From: Apis mellifera
Lineage: Eukaryota > Arthropoda > Insecta > Hymenoptera > Apidae
Assembly: GCF_003254395.2 (NCBI RefSeq)
Contig: NC_037651.1
Coordinates: 5,941,001 to 6,005,000, forward strand
Direction: 5' to 3'
DNA: 64,000 nucleotides
How positions within the stretch are numbered: position 1 is the stretch's first letter; every line of letters starts with the position of its first letter. The notes beneath the pieces were generated by a model, which was not told where the DNA came from, made no database searches, and saw nothing but the letters and a program-made list of their open reading frames with translations. Positions 25,063-37,701 of the stretch are shown here, in pieces. Made by a program: the position numbers and the translations under genes.

Positions 25063-26522
25063 ATGCTTAAGGATCAAAGAAGAACAATTTCACAAGTAGA
25101 AAACAATTTTAAACAATTAAAGATATCAAAAGTGGCTCCTGTATTAACTGAAAATACATTGAAAAATACAGAAAATTTAGATACTATAAAAAATCAATGC
25201 AGTACTTATGTAACAAATATTAAACAAAATAAAGAAAACAATTCTAAAATGTCTACAGAATTGATGCCACCACCTAAATTACCACCTGTATCTTCTAAAA
25301 CAACAGAACGTATACCAAATGCAACTGATGATGAGAAAGAAAATAAAATTGTCAATAATCTAGACATTGAAAAGAATCTGGAACAAAATATTACAAATAA
25401 TAAGAAACAAACTGATAAGAAATGGGTATTAACTGATTTTGATATTGGTCGACCTTTAGGAAAAGGAAAATTTGGAAATGTTTATTTAGCTAGAGAAAAG
25501 AAATCAAAATTCATTATTGCTATGAAAGTATTGTTTAAAGCACAAATACAAAAAGCCGATGTTGAACATCAAGTTAGAAGAGAAATAGAAATTCAGACAC
25601 ACTTAAGGTAAAAATTTTAAGTATTATAACAAAAAGAAATAAATAATGATTTAATTATAAAAATACTTTAAAATTTATTTAATTTACATTTCATTATATT
25701 ATTTTATATAATTTTTATATAAATATATTGGTAAAATAAAAATATAAAGAATATTTTGAATTATATATTGAATTAAAATAAATATAAATAATATTTATTT
25801 TTTTATAGGCATCCAAATATTTTAAAAATGTATGGTTATTTTCATGATGATAAAAGAATATATTTAATTTTGGAATATGCCCCAAATGGAGAATTATTCA
25901 AGGAATTGAATGCTCAACCTGAGAAACGTTTTGATGAAATTAGAACAGCAACATATATATCTCAATTAGCAGATGCTTTAAAATATTGTCATAGTAAAAA
26001 AGTGATACATCGTGATATTAAACCTGAAAATTTATTACTTGGTATAAAGGGCGAATTAAAAGTAGCAGATTTTGGATGGTCTGTTCATGCTCCTTCCTCT
26101 AGAAGAAATACTCTTTGTGGTACTTTAGATTATTTACCACCAGAAATGATTAATGGAAACACACATGATCATACTGTAGATTTATGGGGACTTGGTGTTC
26201 TTTGTTATGAATGTTTAGTAGGCATACCTCCATTTTTAGCTAAATCTTATAATGAAACATATATGAAAATTAGGAAAGCTCAATATACATTTCCAGAATT
26301 TTTAAGTGAAGGTGCTAAGGATTTAATATCTAAAGTGAGTTTTATATTATTTATATTTTAAAATAATTATAATTAAATCAAATAAAAAGTTATTAAATAT
26401 AAATTTTTCAATTTCTATTTCAGTTATTAATAGTTGATCCAGGTCAAAGATTACCTTTAGAAGATGTTTTAAGACATCCTTGGATTGTGCAAAATCGAAC
26501 AACAGAACCACATGTATCATAA
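25063..26522 (+). CDS. aurA: Aurora kinase, A-type
   Basis: Mitotic Ser/Thr kinase acting at centrosomes and the spindle. Three exons (25063-25607, 25809-26334, 26424-26522) join in frame to 389 residues. I take the ATG at 25063; a TTG just upstream in frame is not a start. Residues 1-120 are a disordered N-terminal tail with a KEN motif (DDEKEN, near residue 92), a possible APC/C degradation signal. The kinase domain follows with the glycine loop GKGKFGNVYLA, the catalytic Lys in AMK, HRDIKPENLLL, DFGWSVHAPSSRR and the aurora activation loop NTLCGTLDYLPPEMI. YGYFHDDKRIYLILEYAP, SEGAKDLISKLL and the long tail favour the A type over B; B types usually carry RRKTMCGT. Family certain, subtype likely. 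Confidence 0.93.
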
Positions 26523-27658
26523 TGTAATTGCTATAAATTATTAAGTTTTATATTTTATCTTATAAAACAATTATTTTCCTTGCAATAGAAGTTTGATTTG
26601 ATATCACTAATATTGCAATTATCACATTCTAGATAAGTTTTTAGCAAAAAATCTATTTTAGATATTTTTTTATATTACATAACATTATAATATTGTTACT
26701 TCATACACAGAATAAAACATAATATAATTTGGAATAATGTATTACATGTTCTTTTTTGTTTTCTATTAATAATTTGCCATTTAATAAAATTATTTCTAAA
26801 TTACAATTTTATAATCAAATAACAAAATTCATTAATTGAATTAATTTAATTTTTTGTTATAATTTTAATATAACTTATAATATAACTTATTTATATGAGA
26901 CTGATTATTATACGATTATTAAATATTATACAAGACAGATGGTGAAGGTATTTCATATTTTATAACAAGAACAATTTAGAATAAAAAAAATCATGTATAT
27001 ATTAAATATTTTAATGTTAATAAAAAATATTTTAATTAAAAATATATTTAATAAAATATTTTTTGGAATAAAATTTAATTTCTATAAATAAAATTAATAT
27101 TTCTAGAAAAAATATGATTTATATTAAAAATTTAATTATAATTACATATTATTTGTTGATAAAAAATTAAATAATTCATTATAAAACATTTAAAAAATTA
27201 TTGAAAAAAATAGATTAAATTTTTTAAATAATGTAATACTTTATATAAATTTATATAAAGTAATATAAAATATATAATAAATAAAAATTTTTGTTTCTAA
27301 AATAAAGGAAATCGTATTATTTACTCAAAAATATGTTGAACATAAAATTTATTTGTTTATAAAAATTTTATAAACACATTTTTATTTATAGAAATATTAT
27401 TAAGATAGTTTTATATTGCATATATTTAATATTTGAAAATTAAAAATAAATTTATTTTTTATTTGATAATAGTAAATTAAGATCTAATATTATTATAATT
27501 TATTTTCGATCGTCAGAGATGAACACTAAAATATCTTAACTATAAAAATAAAGTTAAGGTGTATATAATATCTATCTTTTAAGTGAGAGTCATCTGCTTA
27601 AAAGAACTTTTCAATGGAAGATTTTTTACACGTTTTAAGTTTAAGTCTTATTTTTATT
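26523..27658. other. Convergent intergenic region, aurora / NVL
   Basis: This stretch lies between two converging stop codons. It is AT-rich, with no coding sequence or recognisable repeat, and should contain both 3' UTRs. Confidence 0.6.
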
Positions 27659-30600
27659 TCACGTTTCCATAGGTTCCATAACTACATCTACTATAGGTGT
27701 GTCTATTGGAGTTTCCATAGGTGTATCATCAGATTTTTTTTTAATTGAATATAATCTTTTTAATTTTTCATAATGTTTGATATCCTAAAAATTAGAATAT
27801 ATAATATATAATTAATTTATAAGAAAAATGATTGATATGAATTGTATTTACCTTTTCTTGTACGGACGGTCTTATTTTATCAAACGCAACTACAATATGT
27901 CGCATAGAGATTTCTGGTTGTCCTGAATAATGCATATCCATTAATTCTCTTAATGCTTCTATACCAGCTTCTCTGATTAAAGCAGCTAAATCAGCTCCAG
28001 TATAACCATCGCATTTACTGTTATATCCTATTTCTTCAAGATTTACATCTGCAGCTAATTTTGGTTTTGTTGCATTCTATAAATATGGATTTATTTCAAG
28101 AGAAAGAAATTTTTAAAAAATATATTTTCAATCAATTTATAAGATATTACCTTTGTTAATGCTCTTAAAATATCAACACGATCTGCTGAGGTAGGCAAAT
28201 CAACATATAAAATTTTATCTAATCTTCCTGGTCTTAATACTGCCGGATCAATAATATCAGGACGATTACTTGCGGCCATTAAAAATACTCCTTGTCGTCC
28301 TTCTACTCCATCCATTTCAGTTAGCATTTGATTTACAACACGCGAAGTAGCAGAATTATCACCTTCTGATCTCCTGGGACATAATGCATCTAATTCATCA
28401 AAAAATATAACACATGGAGCAGAATTTCTTGCTCTAATAAAACATTGTCGAACTGCTTTTTCACTTTCACCAACATACTAAAATAATAAAAACAAACTTT
28501 TATTTTTAATAAAAACAAATAATTGTATAATAATATTTATAATTATTAAAATATTTTTACCATATTTAGTAGTTCTGGTCCTTTAACAGAAATAAAATTA
28601 ATACCAGCCTCATTTGCAATAGCTTTGGCTAATAATGTTTTTCCACAACCTGGTGGACCACATAATAATACTCCAGTAGGTGTTGTTAATCCTAATGCTG
28701 TAAAGTGTTCAGAATGTCGAATTGGTGCCTAAGATATTAAACAAAAAAAAATATTTTACTTTTCTCAAATATATTAAATTGTATGAACCCTTTTGATTAC
28801 ATTAATGTAAATATATTTACAAGTATAGCCATTTGTAATTCTTCTCTGATATCTCGTAAAGAGCCAACATCATCCCATGTAACATCAGGTACTGTTGCAA
28901 AGCCTTCTCTTTTGGCTGATGGCTGAATAATACGAAGAGCAGTTTCAAAATCACTATGTTCAATACATAAATTTGATAACTGCTCTGTAGGAAGCGGCGG
29001 ATCATTACGTAACCAAGTAAGTAACCCTGTTAAATCTGGAGATTTAGAATTTTCCTGTATTACGTCCATTTCTAAAGTTGTTTGAGAACTTTCTGACTTA
29101 GGAACATTTTGATCTGAGGTAGATGGTTCAATAGTCACTTCATCCACTAAATTACCAGAATTTTCAAAATTTTCAGTTTTTTTTTCAATAACAGTATTAT
29201 TTTCTGGAATTTCTGAAGATTTATTATCTGGTACTGATTTTAAGTTTTCAAGTATTCTAAAAATATAAGAATATATAACTGAGAAAAATATATTAAAGAA
29301 ATTAATTTTAAAATATTTATTAAATTTATTACCTATCTACAGCTGCCATAGCTGCTTCTCTAATTAATGCAACTAAATCTGCACCAACAAAACCGGGTGT
29401 AAGTGAAGCTATTGTAGATAAACTAACATTTGGAGAAAGTGCTACTTTTTCTGTATGAACAGCTAAAATTTTTGCTCTTGCATCTCTATCTGGTATTCCT
29501 AGACATACTTCATGATCAAATCGACCAGCTCTTCTTAAAGCTGGATCTAATGAATCAGGACGATTTGTTGCTCCAAGTACTAATACTCTAGTACCATTTT
29601 CTTTTAAACTTAATTCTATTCAATAATACATTTTCTATTTAAAAAATTATTTTAAGATTAGCATAATTAACTATAGTCTAATTATAATAATAATTTACCA
29701 TCTAAACATGATAATAATTGTGCAACAATTCTTCTTTCCATTTCTCTTTGAGCTGTGGCTCTATGTGGCGCTACAGAATCAATTTCATCTAAAAAAATTA
29801 CACAAGGTGCAATTGCAAGTGCTTGTTCAAATAATTCTCGAATTCTTGCTTCACTTTCGCCTGATACTCCTGTAACTAATTCAGGTGCTGCTACTTTCAA
29901 TAATGGTATACCTAATTCCTATTAAAAATATAGAATAAATAATCATATAAGAAATAAATCAATTTTCTAGAATAGTAACTTACTCCAGCAATAGCATGTG
30001 CTAATAATGTTTTTCCACATCCAGGTGGACCATGAAGTAAAAATCCTCTTGGTGGAGATATACCAAGTTCTTTAAAGATTTCTGGATGTTTCATATGAGC
30101 AAGTAATTTACATACAGTTTTTAAAACTTTATCATTTCCTCCTATGTCTGAAAATGTGATTTTTGGTTCAGAAATTGGTATTCTTTTAATTTTATCATTT
30201 CCTCTTATGTCTGAAAATGTGATTTTTGGGTCAGAAATTGGTATTCCTTTAGTTTTCCTTACAAACGTGAATTGACAATCAGCATCTTCATCACGTTGTC
30301 GCTTCTTAGCAGATTCTATTGTTGTACTTGTAGTTGTTGTAGTAGTTGTTGTACTTGTTGTTGTTGTTTGTTGTATTTCTTTACTAGGCTAAAAATTAAA
30401 TTAAAAATTAAATGCAATATTTCTACCATAATATTACTTTAATGTAATAAATTTCAAGTATTAGTAATTACTTATACTATTTTAATATTAAAAGTTTTTT
30501 TTATTAAATTAGATAATATTAATTAACAATTAGATAATATTAACAAAATTTAAAAAATTAAATAAGAATAAAAAAAGCTTTAAATTTACTCTTCTCAGTT

Positions 30601-31741
30601 GTTCAATTTCTTTAGCATGTGTAGTCTTTTCTGTACTTGAAGATGGACCTGGTTTTTGTTGCAGATTCTCCACAACTTCAGGTTCAGTTGCTTTTCTTGA
30701 ATTTGATTCCATTTTATTTACATCATCATCACTACTAATATCTATAAGTTCTTTATCACTAGAATTCCCATTCTGTTTATTTTGTGACTTTTTATACATT
30801 TTTAATAACATTCCATCTAACATGGTATTTTGTGGATCTGACTAAAATCAATATATTTTTCTCTAGATTTAATGTAATATATTATATTATGTTTATATTT
30901 TACTATATTTATATTTATACCTCAACATCAACTTCTTCCTCTTCATCTTCATCATCATAAGTAGGCCATTCACGAGAACAATATTTTTTTGCAAACATTT
31001 CTGTAAGTTCATCATATGCTTTACGTACTAGTGCTCTAAAAGGACCCCGTTTTTTAATACGGTAGTCTTTATATTTTTTTTGTAAAGCATCTGCCATTTC
31101 ATTAACATCAATATAAACTTTATTTTCATTTTCATGCATATACTAAAATAATAATAAAATTAATTATTCAGAAACTTATATTAATAAGTTATAATAAATA
31201 TTAATAAATTATTATGTTAATATATTGTTATTATCTTAAATTTAAAAATAATTTTTCAAAGTAGTTAATAATCATATGATTAAATTTTTCATAAAGTTAT
31301 TATAAAGTTAAATTCTGAAATATAAAAATATTTAAAGTATAAAATAAAATCAGATTTTACTTTAAAAAAAAATATTAAATTCGAATTTTATTTTTAAAAA
31401 TTTGTAAAAATTATTTTATATAAAAATATCTTACATATATAAAAAAAATTATTACATTATATATTTTTGAGTTTAATGCATGAATTTACCGCGCAAATTG
31501 TGTAATGTAAAAGTGTTTATTTTAATAAACATATTTCATTAGTTAAATTAAAAATATTTTAAATATTATCAAATAATTAAATTACCGTTTGCACACGTGA
31601 AATTAATAATTTATCTCGCAAAAATTTATGGGAAGAATCAATTTTGTGTTTATTATTCATAGTTTTTGATTTATAATCTCCACTAGATCCTTGTAATGGA
31701 ATGATATCAATTGAGGAATTCAATTTTCCAACTTTCTGCAT
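27659..31741 (-). CDS. NVL: NVL / smallminded, tandem AAA ATPase
   Basis: Nuclear VCP-like AAA+ ATPase needed for 60S ribosome maturation in the nucleolus. Eleven exons on the minus strand (about 31586-31741, 30921-31142, 30590-30841, 29984-30388, 29699-29918, 29333-29615, 28821-29256, 28561-28728, 28151-28477, 27853-28076, 27659-27784) give about 939 residues. The N-terminal nucleolar domain (KKYKDYRIKKRGPFRALVRKAYDE) precedes an acidic linker and a Thr-rich tract. D1 has Walker A GPPGCGKT (about 329), Walker B VIFLDEID and RRAGRFDHE. D2 has GPPGCGKT (about 685), YVGESEKAVRQ, VIFFDELD and LRPGRLDK. QPSAKREGFATVPDVTW is an NVL signature between the two. A 63-bp in-frame tandem repeat lies just before D1. 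One exon near 27853-28076 counts one base short by my reading, which I attribute to a boundary misread. Confidence 0.95.
30127..30252 (-). repeat. 63-bp tandem duplication inside NVL exon 4
   Basis: Two adjacent copies with 63-base period. On the plus strand ATCATTTCCTCCTATGTCTG starts at 30131 and recurs as ATCATTTCCTCTTATGTCTG at 30194, with TGATTTTTGG, TCAGAAATTGGTATTC following in both. In protein the units read PISDPKITFSDIRGNDK and PISEPKITFSDIGGNDK. They cover residues about 257-300, directly before the D1 ATPase. Human NVL has a single such unit (KFEDVGGND). The duplication keeps the frame. Confidence 0.92.
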
Positions 31742-32456
31742 TTTTCTAATCTTTAATGTCTGATATTAATGAGCACTGTTGCAGAAATAATATGATCACT
31801 AGATCTTTATTTTTGCACGTTCTGACACGTGTTACCATGTATGCATCATCAATATTCTTTTATCACGAGTGCGTCTTCGATTTTACAAAACTCCAATTCT
31901 TCTCTAATGAAAAGAAGAGGGTGTATCAATAAAGCGGGAATAATTTCCCTAGTAAATTATGATAAAAAGCTAGAAATAAATAAAAAGTAACGTGAAGTGC
32001 TTAAAGATTATTTAAAACTGTTATTACATTATAAGGAATTATATTATAAAGTTTAATAAACTTTAAAGCGTTATTTATAATCAAAATTTTCAATATATAT
32101 TGCTAATGATTATTTTGCTATTTTTATGTATCTTCTACATGAATTATTTGTAACTGATTTAAATATAATTAAAGAAATGAAAATGAGTTGCATATCTGTA
32201 TTTCATCAGTTATATAGTACACATGCGTATACTGTGGAGAACGTTTAAGTATTTTACGAAAGATTCTTACTATAGTTTTCAACTAGTCAACGGCATACCA
32301 TCATGGCGATGGGTTTTGGTTACGTCTTTGATTTACAGTTAAAAAATTTGGCATAATGGTCTAAATTGCATTTTTTTTATAATTATTTCTAATATCCGCA
32401 AAATTTTTTATTATTATTTTATTTCAAGTACTTTTATATAAATTACAAATTTCATT
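31742..32456. promoter_or_regulatory. Head-to-head promoter region, NVL / CFAP410
   Basis: Only 0.7 kb separates the two divergent start codons, so the promoters probably overlap. The part at about 31760-31940 and 32200-32330 is less AT-rich than its surroundings. No coding sequence and no clear TATA element seen. Confidence 0.5.
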
Positions 32457-34821
32457 ATGGTAAAATTAACAGAAGAAATGGTCGTGGCTCGGACGCGAAT
32501 GTCTGATTTCTCTGCCGTAAAGAAACTTAATTGTTGGTAAGTATTAAAAAAATATTATATTTTTTTAAATAAGTTATTCTTTATTCTATCATTATCTTTA
32601 TTCTATTATTATCTATCATTATTATGTATATTACATGTAATTACATTAAAATAATGTATTCAATTTAATCAATGACATTCGTTATTATATTATACTATTT
32701 AATTCTTCCTAAGAATCAATATAATTCTCGTTATATTTTATAAAATAAAATAAAAGAATATTTATTTATTAAATTTTATATTTATTTAATAAAGAATTAC
32801 TTAATATTTATACTTAAAATTGTATAATTAAGTTGAAATCTGAAATAAATATGTTAGAAAAATATTATTATAGTTAATTATTTATATTTAATTTACAATA
32901 TTAAATAATTAATAAATTATTTGGATTTATTTTTATTAATCTTTTATTATTATTTATTCTATTCTATTAATCTATTTCTATTAATCTATTTTATCTATTT
33001 CTATTAATCTTTTATTTATTCATTATTAAAAATTATAAGAAATATTTATAATTATTTAATGAATATTTATATTAATATTATATTTTTAATAGGGGCACAG
33101 AATTAACTGATGTAAGCATTTTAAGAAAAATGAAAAATGTTGAAGTATTATCATTAAGGTAATTAATTATGATTTATCTTTATATTTTATATAGAAATGT
33201 TATATAAAAATTATTCTGTTAAGAAAAGAAAATTATTGATTTCAATTGTTTATAATTTTTAATATTAATAATTTATATATATAATTTTTAATGTATTTTT
33301 ATGTAATGAATAAATTTACATAAACCTTAAGATTATATATAATCTATAAAAGTTGTTTTGAATTTATTATATATATATTTATATATATATATTTTAATAT
33401 TCTTTTAAAGAAAAATGAAAATAATTTAACATAAATTATGATATATGATATCTTAATATTTGAAACTAGTAAAATTTTAGATTTTTTTTTATATTTATAT
33501 TATGATATTATGATATATGATCAATTAATCATAATATTAATATCAAATTTAATTAAATAATAATAATTTCATTTAATTGTAATAATATCATTTAATTGTA
33601 ATGATAGATTTTATTTAAACTAATTTAAATGAAAATGTAGCAATATAATCACATAACAATTTTTCAATGCATTATCTTTATGAATATATTATATTTTAAA
33701 ACTTTACATTATTATTGGTTTTATATTTTCTAATTATAATTTTATTATTTTAATATTTATTTATTAAATAATTATTGAAATCAAATGTTTTTTTAAAATT
33801 CAATTAAGTTTTATTATAAACATTTCTATATATAAAGATTAATATGTTTATTATTTTTATATTATTACCATATTATATTTTAATTCTTTTCATTTGTTTT
33901 CAGTGTTAATCATATCAACACTCTTGCTGATTTTCAATATTGTTCAAGTCTTCAAGAATTATTTGTTAGAAATAATAATATCGAAGATTTAAATGAAGTT
34001 TGTTATCTTCAAGGTTTACCAAACTTAAGAAATTTATGGCTTGGAGAAAATCCTTGTGCTGAGAAGGAAGGGTATTATATACAGTATTTTTAAGAATTAT
34101 GCATATTAAGAGACTTTAAAAAAGGAATAGAATAGAGATAAAATTGTGCATGTTGATAGACCTTGCAGAAAAGATTAATCAGCATGTTTATAAATTGTTT
34201 TAAAAAATCTTTTTAGTTGCTTGGTACACATGGAAAGTGAAAGGAATTCTTTATCTAGAATTTGTGCGTTTTTCATTAGGTTAAGATGAATGGAATATCA
34301 TTTTTAACATAATATATATAATAATTAACTGTTAATATGCATTATAATTAATAAAATTAAATCTAAAATGATTTTGATTACTGATCGTAAATAATTCAAA
34401 TATTAATCTCAACTCAAAATAATTTTTTGTATGTGAATAAAAAGACATTAATAGTTTTTAAAAATCTTTATATTTTTTATTGTTTTAAATGGAACATATA
34501 GTATATTTGAATAAATTTTCGAATAATTAATTTATTTCTAGGTATCGGTTATCAGTTTTAAGAGCTTTACCAAATTTACAAAAACTTGATGATGAAGTAG
34601 TATCACCTGAGGAAGTGCAAACTGCATTGACAAGAGGTCGTGTTTTAGTTCATCCTCTTCTTGATATGTATGCTTCCCCACCACAATCAAATGCAGTTAG
34701 CCCAGAAGTAAGATTATTTATTATTTGTTATTTTTATTTTATAAAATTTTAATATATTTATTTAAATCATTCTTTATTGTCATATTTTTAATATTAAAAT
34801 TTTTATTTAATTTTTTTAATG

Positions 34822-34855
<34 letters not shown>

Positions 34856-37137
34856 ATATGTATATATATTTATATATATTATTGTATATATTATTATATT
34901 TAAATCTATGATTTTATTTATTTTCATCATAATAAATTCATTTTAACAAAATCTTAACATTTAAATAACATTTAAATAATTAGGATATTACTACTGAATA
35001 TATTGAAGAAAATGAAGTGACACGACATCGAAGATATAGTTCTTCAAGTGATCAGGTAATATAAAATTTAATTTGTTGAAATTATTTTTTATTGAAATTT
35101 TTTTTTTTAATAATTTTATTAAAATCTAAATCATATATTATATTATGTTATCATTATAATATTATATATACATGTATATATATTTATTTAATATAAACAA
35201 ACAATTTCTTATATGCATATTTACTTACAGAGAAGTTTTGAAGAGACACAACATATTCAAGAAGAATATCATGATCCAGATCATAGAAATGCAAATTATA
35301 ATGCATCACCATCACATCATTATTCACAAAATAATCAATATGCATATGAGGTAAGTTAATGCTTTGCATTGTGTGTTTTTGCATGTAAAAAAATGTACAT
35401 TAATATAATATGATATATATTTAATGAAAATGTAAAAGAAAATGATTATTTCTATGTTTGAAATTTTCATTAGATTACTTTTATTTTCATATTAAAATTA
35501 GAAATTTAATTAATTTTTTATTTTTTCTTAATTGTATAATGTTAACTTTATTCGTAATTTATTCTTAGTTGTATTGAGCAAAGTATTTAAATCAATATTT
35601 AACAATATTTAAATAAGCATGATTTTATTGCTCCTTTTATCTGCAATCATATACTGACAGCAACAAGCAAATGGACAGTCAAAGAATCAAAGCAAAGATG
35701 ACACTATACGTACAGAGTCGCGCAACGTCAGTGAAAATGTGGCCACTAACACTATTGAAATAATCAAGGTACATTTTATAGATTGCACAATGTTTGTGCA
35801 AAGTAGTGTTATTTCTAGTGTTACCTTGATAGTTCTAATATTTATTAGTTAAATTTATATATCACTTACTCAAACTTAATTGCTATTTATCAATTAGTGA
35901 CATTGATTTTAAATGATTTTTTTTTTAGCTAGTAAAGATATAATTATAAATATAATATATATAATTAAAATTTAAATATTAAATACTTTGTATCTAAAAT
36001 GTAAAATCTAAACATAATATATATATGTTTTTAAAAAATTAAAATTTATTCTTTTTAAAATAAAAAATAAAAAATAATGTGTATAAAAATATAATTTGTA
36101 ATTTTTATAAAAATTTTTATAAAAATTTGGATTAAATTATTACATTATAATATTATTAAGATATTTTTATCTTTAATTGATTTTTTTTTATGACAAATAT
36201 TATAAACTTTGAATTTTAATTTTAACATAATCTTTTAGATAATTTTGAGTGGTTCACTGGAAACAGATTATTTAATTATCAATATTGTTATCAAATATAA
36301 AATAATAATGTAATTAAATAAATAATGTAATTAATAAATAAAAGTGTAATTAATTTTGTAATATTTTTAAAATTTTTGAAAAATTAAATACAAATATATA
36401 ATATATAATATATTATTGTTGATAAAATAAAAAAACTTTTTTACTAAAATTATTTTTAGGAATATGATGATCGATCAACAATATCTAGACATAATGGAGA
36501 TTATGATGATAGAAGATCTTATGCAGAATATAGTAATAATGATATTTCTCAACGAACATATGCACCAACATCTCCAAGGACACAATATGCTACAAATGAA
36601 ATTCTAGATGAAAGACGAGCAGAAAGAAATAATTATGATTATGATAATAGATTGAAATCTGAATATAAAGAACATCATGATCACAGGATAAAATCAGATT
36701 ATGAAGAGCAACATCAACCATCATCTCAACCTAGACGAATGGCAGTTCATCACAATGTAGAAAGGGTTAGAATTAAAATTATTATTATTAGTTTTGATTT
36801 AAAAGTTAGATATAAATTATATAAAAATGAATCAAATGGAATTTTTTTATATTGTAGGAAGATTCAAATCAAGTGCCTGGATGGGTAAGACATTCTGACA
36901 AGGAAAAATGTAGATCACAATTTCATTACCACAGAAGGCCTGTTACAAGAGTATATTTCACATATATATTGTTTTATTAAAATTTAAAAATAGATTTAAA
37001 AATAATATAAAATATTTTGATTTTAGAACTCAAACATATTATCAGCTGTATTATGTTTAGTTAAAGAGCTTGATTATCCAAGTTTAGAAGTAGTAGAAAT
37101 GGCTGTTAGGAATCGAATGGATGAATTAGAAGAATGA
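32457..37137 (+). CDS. CFAP410: CFAP410 (C21orf2) leucine-rich repeat ciliary protein
   Basis: LRR protein of cilia and basal bodies; the human orthologue is a ciliopathy gene. Ten exons (32457-32536, 33093-33158, 33904-34071, 34542-34707, 34984-35055, 35231-35350, 35661-35768, 36460-36765, 36858-36950, 37027-37137) give 429 residues. The N-terminal part matches family order: EMVVARTRMSDFSAVKKLNCW, LRR blocks with VLSLSVNHI and LFVRNNNI, the LRR cap LWLGENPC, then YRLSVLRALPNLQKLDDEVV. The C-terminal helix NILSAVLCLVKELDYPSLEVVEMAV is the other conserved block. The middle (about 160-390) is long, His/Tyr/Arg-rich and variable; the human protein is near 256 residues. The stop TGA at 37135 is followed in frame by a second TGA, a hairpin and a long open frame (see 37147-37701). 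Confidence 0.93.
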
Positions 37138-37146
37138 TGTTTCTGA

Positions 37147-37170
37147 CGCCGTCCCCAAAATCAGGGGACG
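37147..37170 (+). other. GC-rich RNA hairpin after the CFAP410 stop codons
   Basis: CCGTCCCC (37149-37156) pairs perfectly with GGGGACGG (37164-37171) across a seven-base AAAATCA loop. It begins three bases after the second in-frame TGA (37144-37146). An 8-bp GC-rich stem is very unusual in a window this AT-rich. Position and strength resemble the stem-loops that promote stop-codon readthrough; that role is inferred. Confidence 0.7.
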
Positions 37171-37701
37171 GTCACTTTTTCTCATATGGGCAGTGTTTCT
37201 TCAATTTCAAGTCCAGAATTTTCAGATTCTCTCGATAGTATGGTAATTCCTTGCCAATATATTATTGATAACGATACAAATTGTAATATTGATCATCATA
37301 CATGTAATCGACATTCGATCGATGATAATACTGATAAATGTCAAATTCGCCGGAATGGCTGTATGGAAACTTCGATACGAAGTCCAAAAAATGTATCTAT
37401 TCATTCGAATTCAAAATATTTTGGAAATAATCAGAATGTATATAATCTTAGGGACTCTATACCAGATAATCTAATGTCTGTAGTTAGTAACAGCGAAGAA
37501 AAGAAAGCCAATGATGTTAGAAGGGTTGCAAGTAGTGACAGCATCCCTCGCAGTAGCTTTAATGGTTTAACTTTAAGTCCAGGATGCAGGGTTTTAAGTC
37601 AGGATTGCGTAAGAAGGTCAAAAAGTCCTGATATTAGGAATACGATCGTCCCTCTTCGCTATATTCAGTCAGCAAAAGGTACTTGGACATATAATTTATA
37701 A
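37147..37701 (+). CDS. In-frame open extension behind CFAP410 (readthrough or second cistron)
   Basis: After the CFAP410 stop (TGA, 37135) come two sense codons, a second TGA (37144, followed by C), then 184 sense codons in the same frame, ending at TAA (37699-37701). The first ATG within it is at 37186 and would give a 171-residue protein. The composition is coding-like: mixed residues, Ser-rich, seven Cys, many Arg, and less AT-rich than the flanking 3' sequence. It has no signal peptide, membrane segment or domain I recognise. A run this long without a stop is unlikely by chance at this base composition. It may be a readthrough C-terminus of CFAP410, an independently translated protein on the same mRNA, or a separate single-exon gene. 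No alternative splice I can find removes the TGA codons in frame. Confidence 0.6.
   Translation, partial: RRPQNQGTVTFSHMGSVSSISSPEFSDSLDSMVIPCQYIIDNDTNCNIDHHTCNRHSIDDNTDKCQIRRNGCMETSIRSPKNVSIHSNSKYFGNNQNVYNLRDSIPDNLMSVVSNSEEKKANDVRRVASSDSIPRSSFNGLTLSPGCRVLSQDCVRRSKSPDIRNTIVPLRYIQSAKGTWTYNL

Noticed and set aside
34140..34290. Short stretch reading VAWYTWKVKGILYLEF, faintly like the WDWKG block of mariner transposases
   Set aside because: Too short and interrupted, and the neighbouring reading does not fit the transposase order; cannot be supported by eye.
34725..34946. Open frames on both strands in a CFAP410 intron
   Set aside because: Translations are Ile/Tyr repeats created by TA-rich simple sequence.
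37135..37146. Selenocysteine reading of the two TGA codons in CFAP410
   Set aside because: No SECIS-like element seen and Apis is reported to lack selenoprotein synthesis; Sec is not known in this family.
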